From the NCBI GenBank assembly GCA_023391175.1, contig JAEWBL010000139.1:1-7868 (forward strand): a stretch of 7,868 nucleotides of DNA, in the 5' to 3' direction. Positions 1 through 6,579 of this stretch are shown here, in pieces (positions within the stretch are counted from its first letter, which is position 1; each line of letters starts with the position of its first letter). This stretch comes from Pseudomonadota bacterium (GTDB lineage Bacteria; Pseudomonadota; Alphaproteobacteria; Rhizobiales; Xanthobacteraceae). Below the pieces are notes generated by a model. The model was given only the letters and a program-made list of their open reading frames with translations. It was not told where the DNA came from and did not search any database. The position numbers and the translations under genes are program-made.

Positions 1-276
1 CACCTGCCGCAGATGATCCATGACACGGGCGAGGAAGACGGTGCCCAGAGCCGCCCCGCCGGTGACGATGAGGTAGGAGGGGTGCGCGACCCATGAGAGC
101 GGGTAGTTGCCGAGTAGAACGTCCCGCACCGAGCCGCCGCCCAGCGCAGTGACGCAGCCGAGCAGGAACACGCCCACCCAGTCCATCTCCCGCCGCCCGG
201 CCGCGAGCGCGGCCGTCATGGCCTCGGCCACGATGGCGACCAGATAGAGGATGTGGAGCAGCGTCTGCGGCGTCAT
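1..276 (-). CDS. yicG: YicG-like UPF0126/TRIC family membrane protein, N-terminal part (cut by window edge)
   Basis: The 92 visible residues are the N-terminal half of a UPF0126 (YadS/YicG, TRIC-like) inner-membrane protein. Family members form small trimeric cation channels, as known from prokaryotic TRIC structures; the physiological role in bacteria is poorly defined. The start, MTPQTLLHILYLVAIVAEAM, closely resembles my recollection of E. coli YicG. It is followed by the family's Ala/Gly-Arg turn (AALAAGRREMD, about residues 23-33) and the signature GGGSVRDVLLGNYPLSWV in the second membrane segment. Three hydrophobic helices are visible: about 5-28, 33-52 and 67-85. I chose the ATG at 274-276 because it matches the YicG N-terminus and no start codon lies just upstream in frame; no strong Shine-Dalgarno is visible. 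The gene runs in the same direction as hppA but starts only 26 bases after the hppA terminator T-run. The C-terminal half lies outside the window. The family call is firm; the ion specificity is unknown. Confidence 0.88.
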   Translation of the reverse strand, partial: MTPQTLLHILYLVAIVAEAMTAALAAGRREMDWVGVFLLGCVTALGGGSVRDVLLGNYPLSWVAHPSYLIVTGGAALGTVFLARVMDHLRQV

Positions 277-302
277 GTGGAAAGTCAGGATCGGCCCCCG
301 CG

Positions 303-337
303 AAAAAACGCCGCCTGCCCCGGCAGGGACAGGCGGC
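303..337 (-). terminator. Intrinsic terminator of hppA
   Basis: On the minus strand an 8-bp perfect stem (310-317 with 330-337, GCCGCCTG/CAGGCGGC) continues past one mismatch (318/329) into three more G-C pairs (319-321/326-328) closed by a 4-base loop. It is followed directly by a run of six T (plus-strand A at 303-308). This is a textbook Rho-independent terminator, 31 bases after the hppA stop codon. The plus-strand side has only a weak T-rich tail (338-346), so it acts mainly on minus-strand transcripts. Confidence 0.9.
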
Positions 338-368
338 TTTGGTTTCCTCCCCGGCGTACCGGGATGGT

Positions 369-2510
369 TCAGTGGCCCAGCACCGCCAGCAGCAGCAGCG
401 CGACGATGTTGGTGATCTTGATCATCGGGTTCACGGCGGGGCCCGCCGTGTCCTTGTAGGGATCGCCCACGGTGTCGCCGGTGACGGACGCCTTGTGGGC
501 CTCCGAGCCCTTCATGTGGCGCACGCCGTCCTTGTCCACGAAGCCATCCTCGAACGACTTCTTGGCATTGTCCCAGGCGCCGCCGCCCGAGGTCATGGAG
601 ATGGCGACGAACAGGCCGGTGACGATGACGCCGAGCAGCATCGCGCCCACCGCCGAGAAGGCCGCCGACTTGCCTGCCACGCCGCCGCCCGCCACGAAGT
701 AGATGACGAAATAGACGACGATGGGCGAGAGCACCGGCAGCAGCGAGGGGATGATCATCTCCTTGATGGCTGCCTTGGTCAGCATGTCCACGGCGCGGGA
801 ATAGTCCGGCTTCTCGGTGCCGGCCATGATGCCCGGCTTTTCGCGGAACTGACGGCGCACCTCCTCCACGATGGCACCGGCCGCGCGCCCCACGGCGGTC
901 ATGCCCATGGCGCCGAAGAGGTAGGGCAGAAGGCCGCCGAACAGCAGGCCCACCACCACATAGGGGTTCTCCAGCGAGAAGTTCGGCGTGACCCCTGCGA
1001 AGTAGGAGCCCGGTGCCGCCTGCGAGATGAAGAACTTGAGGTCCTGGTTGTAGGCGGCGAACAGCACCAGCGCGCCGAGGCCGGCTGAGCCGATGGCGTA
1101 GCCCTTTGTCACCGCCTTGGTGGTGTTGCCCACCGCGTCGAGGGCGTCGGTGGACTGGCGCACCTCCTTGGGCAGGCCCGCCATCTCGGCGATGCCGCCG
1201 GCATTGTCCGTCACCGGGCCGAAGGCATCGAGGGCCACGATCATGCCGGCGACGCCGAGCATGGTGGTGGCGGCGATGGCGATGCCGAACAGGCCGGCGA
1301 GGCCATAGGCACACAGGATGCCGGCGATGATGACGATGGTCGGCAGCGCCGTCGATTCCAGCGAGACGGCGAGGCCCTGGATGATGTTGGTGCCATGCCC
1401 CGTCACCGAGGCCTGGGCGATGGACACCACCGGGCGATAGCCGGTGCCTGTGTAATATTCGGTGATGACCACGATGGCACCGGTCACCGCGAGGCCGACG
1501 AGGCCGCACAGGAACAGGCTCGTGCCCGAATAGGCCGCGCCCTGGATCGGCCCGAAGCCCGGCAGCAGCCACGTGACCGCAGCAAGGGCGATGATGGAGA
1601 AGCCCGCCGTGGCCGCGAGGCCCTTGTAGAGCGCGCCCATGATGGAGGAGTTCGCCCCCAGCCGCACGAAATAGGTGCCAGCGATGGAGGTGAGGATGCA
1701 CGCCCCGCCGATCGCCAGCGGATAGACGATCATGGTGGCGAGCGTCGCCGGGGTGGCGGCGAAGAAGATGGCCGCCAGTACCATGGTGGCGACCACGGTC
1801 ACCGCATAGGTCTCGAACAGGTCGGCCGCCATGCCGGCGCAGTCGCCGACGTTGTCGCCCACGTTATCGGCGATGGTGGCCGGGTTGCGCGGGTCGTCCT
1901 CGGGAATGCCGGCTTCCACCTTGCCGACGAGGTCGCCGCCCACGTCCGCGCCCTTGGTGAAGATGCCGCCGCCGAGACGGGCGAAGATCGAGATGAGCGA
2001 GGCGCCGAAGCCCAGCGCCACCAGCGCATCCACCACCGTGCGGCTGTTCGGTGCGAAGCCGAGGAAACCGGTGAGGATGAGGTAGTAGACGCTGACGCCC
2101 AGCAGCGCGAGGCCGGCCACCAGAAGCCCGGTGACGGCGCCCGCCTTGAAGGCGAGGTCGAGGCCACCGGCGAGCGAGAGCGTCGCCGCCTGCGCGGTGC
2201 GCACGTTGGCGCGGACCGACACGTTCATGCCGATGAAGCCCGCAAGGCCGGAGAGGATGGCGCCGAGCGCGAAGCCGATGGCCACCAGCCAGCCGAGAAA
2301 CACGCCGACGAGGATGAAGATGACGGCACCGACGATGCCGATGGTGGTGTATTGCCGGCGCAGATAGGCCTGCGCGCCTTCAGCGATGGCGGATGCGATC
2401 TCCTGCATCCTGGCGGTTCCCGGGTCCGCCTCCATCAACCCTTTGATCGTCCATACGCCGTACGCCACGGCCAAGAGGCCGCAGACGATGATGAGCACCA
2501 GAGCCAGCAT
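369..2510 (-). CDS. hppA: K+-independent membrane-bound proton-translocating pyrophosphatase (H+-PPase)
   Basis: This integral inner-membrane enzyme hydrolyses PPi to two Pi and uses the energy to pump protons out of the cytoplasm. It is a complete 713-residue protein, of normal length for bacterial H+-PPases, with about 16 hydrophobic segments. The PPi/Mg site motifs are intact: [11 protein letters not shown] at 189-199, the acidic stretch EDDPRNP at 204-210, DNVGDNVGD at 215-223, [11 protein letters not shown] at 435-445 and [17 protein letters not shown] at 678-694. GNTTKA at 461-466 carries Lys465, where K+-dependent enzymes have Ala, so this is the K+-independent class. The consensus DVGADLVG reads DVGGDLVG here; I regard Gly192 as a lineage variant, not a defect. 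The ATG is preceded by GAGGGTGGGA, giving a well-placed ribosome binding site, and the N-terminus starts directly with the first membrane helix. It appears to be a single-gene transcript: 304 bases separate it from the upstream gene and a strong terminator follows. Na+-pumping PPases are mostly K+-dependent, so H+ pumping is the favoured call. Confidence 0.97.
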   Translation of the reverse strand: MLALVLIIVCGLLAVAYGVWTIKGLMEADPGTARMQEIASAIAEGAQAYLRRQYTTIGIVGAVIFILVGVFLGWLVAIGFALGAILSGLAGFIGMNVSVRANVRTAQAATLSLAGGLDLAFKAGAVTGLLVAGLALLGVSVYYLILTGFLGFAPNSRTVVDALVALGFGASLISIFARLGGGIFTKGADVGGDLVGKVEAGIPEDDPRNPATIADNVGDNVGDCAGMAADLFETYAVTVVATMVLAAIFFAATPATLATMIVYPLAIGGACILTSIAGTYFVRLGANSSIMGALYKGLAATAGFSIIALAAVTWLLPGFGPIQGAAYSGTSLFLCGLVGLAVTGAIVVITEYYTGTGYRPVVSIAQASVTGHGTNIIQGLAVSLESTALPTIVIIAGILCAYGLAGLFGIAIAATTMLGVAGMIVALDAFGPVTDNAGGIAEMAGLPKEVRQSTDALDAVGNTTKAVTKGYAIGSAGLGALVLFAAYNQDLKFFISQAAPGSYFAGVTPNFSLENPYVVVGLLFGGLLPYLFGAMGMTAVGRAAGAIVEEVRRQFREKPGIMAGTEKPDYSRAVDMLTKAAIKEMIIPSLLPVLSPIVVYFVIYFVAGGGVAGKSAAFSAVGAMLLGVIVTGLFVAISMTSGGGAWDNAKKSFEDGFVDKDGVRHMKGSEAHKASVTGDTVGDPYKDTAGPAVNPMIKITNIVALLLLAVLGH

Positions 2511-2514
2511 CTAT

Positions 2515-2523
2515 CCCACCCTC
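2515..2523 (-). promoter_or_regulatory. Ribosome binding site of hppA
   Basis: Read on the minus strand, GAGGGTGGG lies just before the hppA start. GAGGG (2523-2519) is 8 bases from the ATG, which supports the start at 2510. Confidence 0.7.
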
Positions 2524-2643
2524 ACTCGTTTCCTGCCAATTATGTTTATGGGAGGAGTGTGAGGGGTGCCGTGGGCCATCGCAAGGGGCGTTTGGGCAAA
2601 GGGTCGCAGCTTGTGGCGGTTTCATGAGACCGTCGGCGCTCGT

Positions 2644-2665
2644 GCGGCTGCTGGTAGCCCGCCGC
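2644..2665 (-). other. Hairpin in the presumed hppA leader
   Basis: GCGGC (2644-2648) pairs with GCCGC (2661-2665), and an inner GCT (2650-2652) pairs with AGC (2656-2658) around a 3-base loop, with a 1x2 internal loop. It has no T-run after it, so it is not a clear terminator. It lies about 135 bases before the hppA start and would be in the leader RNA if transcription begins near 2680. Confidence 0.4.
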
Positions 2666-2688
2666 TCTGCGCTCCCTGTTATGATTGT

Positions 2689-2703
2689 CGGATAGCTGAT
2701 CCG
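2689..2703. promoter_or_regulatory. Short perfect dyad, possible operator upstream of hppA
   Basis: CGGATAGCTGATCCG is a 5-bp inverted repeat (CGGAT/ATCCG) around a 5-base centre. It sits next to the AT-rich candidate -10 at 2678-2688, where a repressor or activator could act on hppA. Sites this short occur by chance, so this is a suggestion from position only. Confidence 0.25.
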
Positions 2704-2717
2704 TCGAACGGACGTGG

Positions 2718-2765
2718 ATGCCCGGAGCCCGCGATTTCGCGGGTTCCGCTCCCGAGAACGGGCAT
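2718..2765. repeat. Nested inverted repeats between the AsmA-like gene and hppA
   Basis: An outer perfect 7-bp pair, ATGCCCG (2718-2724) and CGGGCAT (2759-2765), encloses a second perfect 7-bp hairpin, CCCGCGA (2728-2734) and TCGCGGG (2737-2743), with only two bases between the inner arms. The remaining 2744-2758 can form an alternative CGGG/CCCG pairing. There is no T-run on either side, so a simple intrinsic terminator is unlikely. It could be a REP-like intergenic element, a 3'-end stabiliser of the AsmA-like mRNA or part of a Rho-dependent termination region. Confidence 0.55.
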
Positions 2766-2785
2766 GACGGTGGATTAGGCCTGCG

Positions 2786-2808
2786 GGCTGGCGTTTCCGG
2801 CGTCAGCC
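2786..2808 (-). terminator. Possible weak terminator or 3'-end hairpin after the AsmA-like gene
   Basis: GGCTGGCG (2786-2793) and CGTCAGCC (2801-2808) form an 8-position stem around a 7-base loop, six bases beyond the AsmA-like stop codon. On the minus-strand transcript one pair becomes an A-C mismatch, and no U-tract follows. It may mark the 3' end but is not a classical intrinsic terminator. Confidence 0.3.
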
Positions 2809-2814
2809 GCCCCC

Positions 2815-5800
2815 TCACCGCGTCGGCGGCGTTCCGGTGGAATCGCGGAACTCGAAGATCTTGCGCAGGAAGCCCGGCGCCACGGCCGAGATGGGGTTGA
2901 TGCGCAGGGTGGGGCCCGTGGACAGGGGGCCGACCACCTCGAACGTCACACCCACCAGGCCTTCGTTGGGCCCGCCGCCGAGAAACAGGCCGATCACCGG
3001 CAGCTTGGAGAAGATGTTGTTGAGCGCATAGGCCGGCACGAACGTGCCGCGCATGTTGATGCGGTCGGCTGCGAAATCCAGCGAGCCGTCGAAGGTGGCG
3101 CCCACGGAGGGGCCCCAGATGGCGCCCTCCTTGAACACGATCTTGCCGGTGGAGCGGGAGAACTGGGTCTGTGCCTTCTCGAAGGCCGCCGTGCCGTTCT
3201 CGATGCGGCCGGAGCTGTCGCGGGCGGCGCTGGAAAGGCGTTCGAGGCCCGGCTCGCCCTTGATGGAGAAGTTGCTCAGGTGCAGCACGCCCTCCTGCGG
3301 CGTGTTGTCGCTCCGCGGCGGATCGACGATGAGCCACGCCTCGCCGCCCTGCATCTTGGCGTAGATGTCGAGGAACCGGAACAATGCGCCGGCATCCGAG
3401 GTGGTGATCTGGAGCGCCCGCTCGCGCCCCTGCCAGGTGCGCATCTCGCCGGCCACCGTGCCGTCCCGGCCGGTCTTCGCCGTGAGCGTGAAATCCCGCA
3501 TCTCGACGCCGCGCCGGGTGGTGGAGAGATCGAACTGGCGCAGAACCTCACCATTGTTGCCGGTGAGCGCGCCGATGCGAGCCTCCACGTCCACGTCCTG
3601 CGACTTGCGCTTGTCGGTGGGGGGGCCGCTGACGAGGCTCTTCATGATGCCGCGGGCATCCATCACCTCGCCGGTGATGCGGATCTTCAGCACGGAGCCG
3701 ACCCGCTCCGCCTTGGCCGAAGCCTTGTCGCCGTCGGAGAGCTGGAAGGTCGGGAAACTCGCGCCCAGGAGATCGCCGCTGTCGGCCAGCTCGATGTTGC
3801 CCTTGAGCAGCGTTCCGGACCCATCGATCACCATCTCGTCCAGGCGGATGGAGCTGCCCTTGTCATTCACCGTGAAGCGCGCCTTGAGCGGCTTGCCGGC
3901 GGGCTTGCTGAGGCCAGGGATGAGATCGGCGATGCGGGCCTGGGTCAGATCCGATTCGATGCTGGCGCGCGTGTCCTTGTTGTTGGTGGTGCCCACGAGG
4001 CGCACGCTCACCGGCCCGCTCACGCCCGGCACGTCCACGCCCAGCTTGCCGCGGGCGGCGTCGTCCAGTGTGGCGGAGACGCGGATGTCCGAATCGGCCG
4101 CATCCTTCTTCTTCTCGTACTCGAAGGCGAGCGGCGCCCCGGCGAGCTTGCCCTCGCCACGGAGCACGATGCCGGCGGGCGAGGCGAACGCCTTCACCGT
4201 CGCGCCCTCGAGCCTCTGGCCCTTGAACACCTTGTCCACGCCGAAGTCGGTGAGGTTCGCCTCCAGCGAATAGTCGAGATCCTCCGGCAGCGGCACCTTT
4301 CGGAAGATCATGTTCACTTGCAGCAGCGCCGAAAGGCGGCCGCGCGTGGTGGAGGGATCGAAGGCGGTGCCCTGGGGGCCTTTCAGCGGCTCCATGCCGA
4401 GCACCTCGATGCCGGCGTCCGCAGGGCCGTTGAAGTTTACCCGGATTTGCGCGGAGGGCTCGCGCGGGAAATAGTCGGGGATGAGCATTACGCCGTCGCT
4501 CACCGCGATCTTGCGGTTCTGCGGCGTCACCACCGTGCCGTCCGGCATGGTGATGCGCACCGAGCGGCCGGTGACGAGGATCGCGAGGCTGGAATTGGTG
4601 ATGGGCGGCAGGCCCTTGACGGGGCGCAGCGTCACACCCTTGCCGGAGATGGTGAAGCGCACGCCGTCCTCGGGCAACGGCACCTGCTTCTGGCCGATGA
4701 GGTCGAGCGGCAGCTTCACCGCGACGGAGATGCCCTCGGCCGTGCCGCCGGACACGTTCTCCACCGCGAACTGGCGGGCGGGGGGTGCGATGTTGACCGG
4801 CCAGAAGCGCTTCACCGTCGCCACCGGCATGGGAGAGGCGACGCCGTCGAACTTCAGGTAGGGGACCGCCACGCCGAAATCGAAAAGGGCGGTGAAGCTG
4901 AAGCTCGCGGTCGAGGCGCCGAGCAGGCCCTCGTCCACGACGATCTGGCGGCTCGGCGGATCATACCGGCCGGATACGTCCACCTTGGTGATGACGAGGG
5001 GCGGCTCGGGCATTTCCGGGCCCTGAAGCACCACGCGCTTGGGCCCGATCTGGAACGGCCAGGGCTCCTGGGCCTTCGCGGGAACCTTGATCTCGCCGGC
5101 CAGCTCGATGACGTTCTGGCTCTTCACCGCCTCGATGGGTGCGAGCACGATGACCCGGCGCGCCACGTCCAGCGTGGCGGCGATGCGCGCGTGGTCGATG
5201 ACGAAACGTTCCTCCGGGTCCTCGCCATTGCCGAGGGCGCCGGCGCCGAAGTCCAGGCTCGCCTCGGCCGACGTCAGCGTGCCGTCGAGGTCGAGGCGGG
5301 CGGCGAAGGCCGCGTTGAGCGGGGTATCGATGTAGAAGCGCCGCTGGTCCTGCACGAAGGCCTGCAGCAGGTCGCGGGTCGACACGTTCTTGATGGAGAC
5401 GTCGATGGCGCGCTGGCCGCCCTGGGCAGCACTGATGCGCGCGACGGCGGTGGCGACGCCCTGCGGCGACTGGGTGGTGAAGGTGAGCACGGCCCCGCCC
5501 CCGGCCGGACGGGCCAGCCGGACGCTGATGTGCTGGAAGACGATGCGGTGTCCGGCCCCCTCGTTCTCCACGATCACGGTGCCGTCCTTGAGGCCCACGT
5601 CCGCCAGCGCCCCGCCGTCGAAGCCGGCGGTCTCGAGATCGGACATCCAGCGGGCGAGCGCGACCGGCGTGAGCGGATCGCTATCCCCTGCGGCAGCGGC
5701 GGCGGTCGAAGGTTGCGGGCTCTGGCCGGACGCGGCCGGCGGAGCATCCGCAGCAGCTTGCGGCGCCGGGATTGAAGTCGCCCCCGTGCGGGCGGAGGCG

Positions 5801-6321
5801 CTCGCCGGAATGGCCTTGGCGCCGCGGCCGGTGGCCACCGCCACCTGCCCGGTGCGGGCGATACGCACGGTCATTTCCGCGCCCACCAGATCGATACGTC
5901 GCGCCTTCGGCATGAGCGAAAGGAGCGAGCCTTCCAGCTCCACTTCGGCGCTGGGCGCGCTGGCGACCAACTGCCCGTCCGGGCCGGTAACGCGGATATC
6001 ATGGACCACCACGGCGGTGGCACCCTGCCCCACCGTCTCCATGGTGGTGGCGCCGATGCTCACCTTATGGCCGCCGCCGATGCGCTCTTCCAGGGCCCGC
6101 TCGATGTAGGGCGTGGCGAGGTTGGCCGTGACCATGCCGGTGGCGATGAGGACGTAGAGCGTGACGGCGGCGAGGCCGCCGAGCGCGATGAGGACGAGGC
6201 ACAGGCCGGTGAACAGGCGCGCGGCACGGCTGCGCGGGGTGAGCGCGCCGACAATGCCCCGGAAGCGGGACCGCTTTGGCTCGCGCCGCGCCCCCGCCGG
6301 CCTCTCCTGCCGAAACTCCAT
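2815..6321 (-). CDS. Large AsmA/YhdP-like inner-membrane-anchored protein (DUF3971 type)
   Basis: This complete 1168-residue protein has a basic cytoplasmic N-terminus (1-35), one membrane helix at about 36-61 and a long periplasmic part rich in short beta-strand segments. The order fits AsmA-like proteins of the YhdP/TamB group, which are thought to bridge the envelope as a lipid-conducting beta-groove and move phospholipids to the outer membrane; E. coli YhdP is of similar size. An Ala/Pro/Ser-rich low-complexity linker lies at about 168-216. A conserved-looking stretch with RFWPVNIAPPARQF is at 505-518. The C-terminal AsmA-like motif VPAYALNNIFSKLPVIGLFL at 1095-1114 is the strongest family signal, followed by a Gly-rich turn. 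The only cysteine I see is Cys41 in the membrane helix. AAGGGA lies about 12 bases before the ATG on the transcript, a moderate site. It is divergent from bcp and separated from hppA by 304 bases, so it is probably monocistronic. The family is firm; the lipid-transport role is inferred from homologues. Confidence 0.85.
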   Translation of the reverse strand: MEFRQERPAGARREPKRSRFRGIVGALTPRSRAARLFTGLCLVLIALGGLAAVTLYVLIATGMVTANLATPYIERALEERIGGGHKVSIGATTMETVGQGATAVVVHDIRVTGPDGQLVASAPSAEVELEGSLLSLMPKARRIDLVGAEMTVRIARTGQVAVATGRGAKAIPASASARTGATSIPAPQAAADAPPAASGQSPQPSTAAAAAGDSDPLTPVALARWMSDLETAGFDGGALADVGLKDGTVIVENEGAGHRIVFQHISVRLARPAGGGAVLTFTTQSPQGVATAVARISAAQGGQRAIDVSIKNVSTRDLLQAFVQDQRRFYIDTPLNAAFAARLDLDGTLTSAEASLDFGAGALGNGEDPEERFVIDHARIAATLDVARRVIVLAPIEAVKSQNVIELAGEIKVPAKAQEPWPFQIGPKRVVLQGPEMPEPPLVITKVDVSGRYDPPSRQIVVDEGLLGASTASFSFTALFDFGVAVPYLKFDGVASPMPVATVKRFWPVNIAPPARQFAVENVSGGTAEGISVAVKLPLDLIGQKQVPLPEDGVRFTISGKGVTLRPVKGLPPITNSSLAILVTGRSVRITMPDGTVVTPQNRKIAVSDGVMLIPDYFPREPSAQIRVNFNGPADAGIEVLGMEPLKGPQGTAFDPSTTRGRLSALLQVNMIFRKVPLPEDLDYSLEANLTDFGVDKVFKGQRLEGATVKAFASPAGIVLRGEGKLAGAPLAFEYEKKKDAADSDIRVSATLDDAARGKLGVDVPGVSGPVSVRLVGTTNNKDTRASIESDLTQARIADLIPGLSKPAGKPLKARFTVNDKGSSIRLDEMVIDGSGTLLKGNIELADSGDLLGASFPTFQLSDGDKASAKAERVGSVLKIRITGEVMDARGIMKSLVSGPPTDKRKSQDVDVEARIGALTGNNGEVLRQFDLSTTRRGVEMRDFTLTAKTGRDGTVAGEMRTWQGRERALQITTSDAGALFRFLDIYAKMQGGEAWLIVDPPRSDNTPQEGVLHLSNFSIKGEPGLERLSSAARDSSGRIENGTAAFEKAQTQFSRSTGKIVFKEGAIWGPSVGATFDGSLDFAADRINMRGTFVPAYALNNIFSKLPVIGLFLGGGPNEGLVGVTFEVVGPLSTGPTLRINPISAVAPGFLRKIFEFRDSTGTPPTR

Positions 6322-6348
6322 TCCGTCTGGACCTTCCCTCTACCGCTT

Positions 6349-6363
6349 CGGCCGTTTCGGCCG
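6349..6363. repeat. Perfect GC-rich inverted/direct repeat upstream of the AsmA-like gene
   Basis: CGGCCG occurs twice (6349-6354 and 6358-6363), separated by TTT. Because CGGCCG is its own reverse complement, the element is both a direct and an inverted repeat and can form a 6-bp hairpin. It lies 28-42 bases upstream of the AsmA-like ATG, so it would probably be in the 5' leader. No T-run follows. Confidence 0.5.
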
Positions 6364-6464
6364 TTCGTCCGCAACCCGGCGATGGTCCCGCGGTGCCCTC
6401 CGGAAGGCAGATTGATTCGCCTCCGGCCCGCAAGAAGTGACCCTAACCTGACGTCGTCTCGTAA

Positions 6465-6500
6465 AGATGAGGTGGATCAACTCCCTTGATGATACCATCT
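6465..6500. promoter_or_regulatory. Imperfect dyad in the divergent promoter region, possible operator
   Basis: The core ATCAA (6476-6480) and TTGAT (6486-6490) is a perfect 5-bp repeat around CTCCC. It is extended outward by GGT/ACC (6471-6473/6494-6496) and AGAT/ATCT (6465-6468/6497-6500), with small internal interruptions, for 12 pairs over 36 bases. It is close to the middle of the region between two divergent genes, where a shared regulator could bind. No T-run makes it a terminator. The function is inferred from position. Confidence 0.4.
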
Positions 6501-6566
6501 GGCCCAAGAACGCGGCCATCTTGTGGGCTTGCATTTGAGCAGCCCCGTATGGCGCCGAACACGTCG

Positions 6567-6575
6567 AAAGGAAGG
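6567..6575 (+). promoter_or_regulatory. Ribosome binding site that fixes the bcp start
   Basis: AAAGGAAGG precedes the ATG at 6580; the AAGGA core (6568-6572) is 7 bases from it. This decides against the in-frame GTG at 6523, which would add 19 residues unlike the family. Confidence 0.8.
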
Positions 6576-6579
6576 CGGA

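Larger units (their letters stand above)
2511..2814 (-). promoter_or_regulatory. Intergenic region between the AsmA-like gene and hppA; probable hppA promoter and leader
   Basis: This 304-base gap holds no convincing gene; reading frames that cross it are short and lack family character. It must contain the 3' end of the AsmA-like transcript and the hppA promoter. It is locally AT-richer than its surroundings in two places: 2536-2550 (minus strand CATAAACATAATT) and 2678-2688 (minus strand GACAATCATAACA). Either could supply a -10 element, but neither has a good -35 at standard spacing. A promoter at the second site would give a leader of roughly 170 bases. Several inverted repeats (2644-2665, 2689-2703, 2718-2765, 2786-2808) fill its upstream half. 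The assignment as promoter and leader follows from gene arrangement; no exact promoter can be named. Confidence 0.5.
6322..6579. promoter_or_regulatory. Divergent control region between the AsmA-like gene and bcp
   Basis: This 258-base region separates two genes transcribed away from each other and so must hold both promoters. It contains a GC-rich palindrome near the AsmA-like start (6349-6363), an imperfect dyad near its middle (6465-6500) and the bcp ribosome binding site. I could not find a clear -35/-10 pair in either direction. On the plus strand TTGTGG at 6521-6526 with CCGTAT at 6545-6550 is the best but weak candidate for bcp. Short reading frames that cross it look like chance. Confidence 0.6.

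Noticed and set aside
1395..2627. A 410-codon open frame on the plus strand, opposite hppA
   Set aside because: Its composition (Gly, Asp, His, Glu, Arg repeats) mirrors the reverse complement of hppA codons, and hppA is unmistakable on the other strand.
2511..2814. A riboswitch upstream of hppA
   Set aside because: Hairpins are present, but I recognise no conserved riboswitch core and no terminator or anti-terminator pair, so I report only the structure.
2546..3337. A 263-codon minus-strand frame overlapping the AsmA-like C-terminus and the hppA leader
   Set aside because: It is a shifted frame of the AsmA-like gene with Arg/Pro/His-rich shadow composition. The in-frame AsmA-like C-terminus is conserved-looking to its stop at 2815, so there is no sign of a frameshift.
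3280..5775. An 831-codon open frame on the plus strand, opposite the AsmA-like gene
   Set aside because: It is rich in His, Arg, Gly, Asp and Glu with no recognisable domain, as expected for the antisense shadow of a GC-rich gene. The minus strand has a membrane helix and family motifs in a continuous frame.
6523..6579. An extended bcp start at the GTG at 6523
   Set aside because: The added 19 residues do not resemble the family, while the ATG at 6580 has a strong, well-spaced ribosome binding site.
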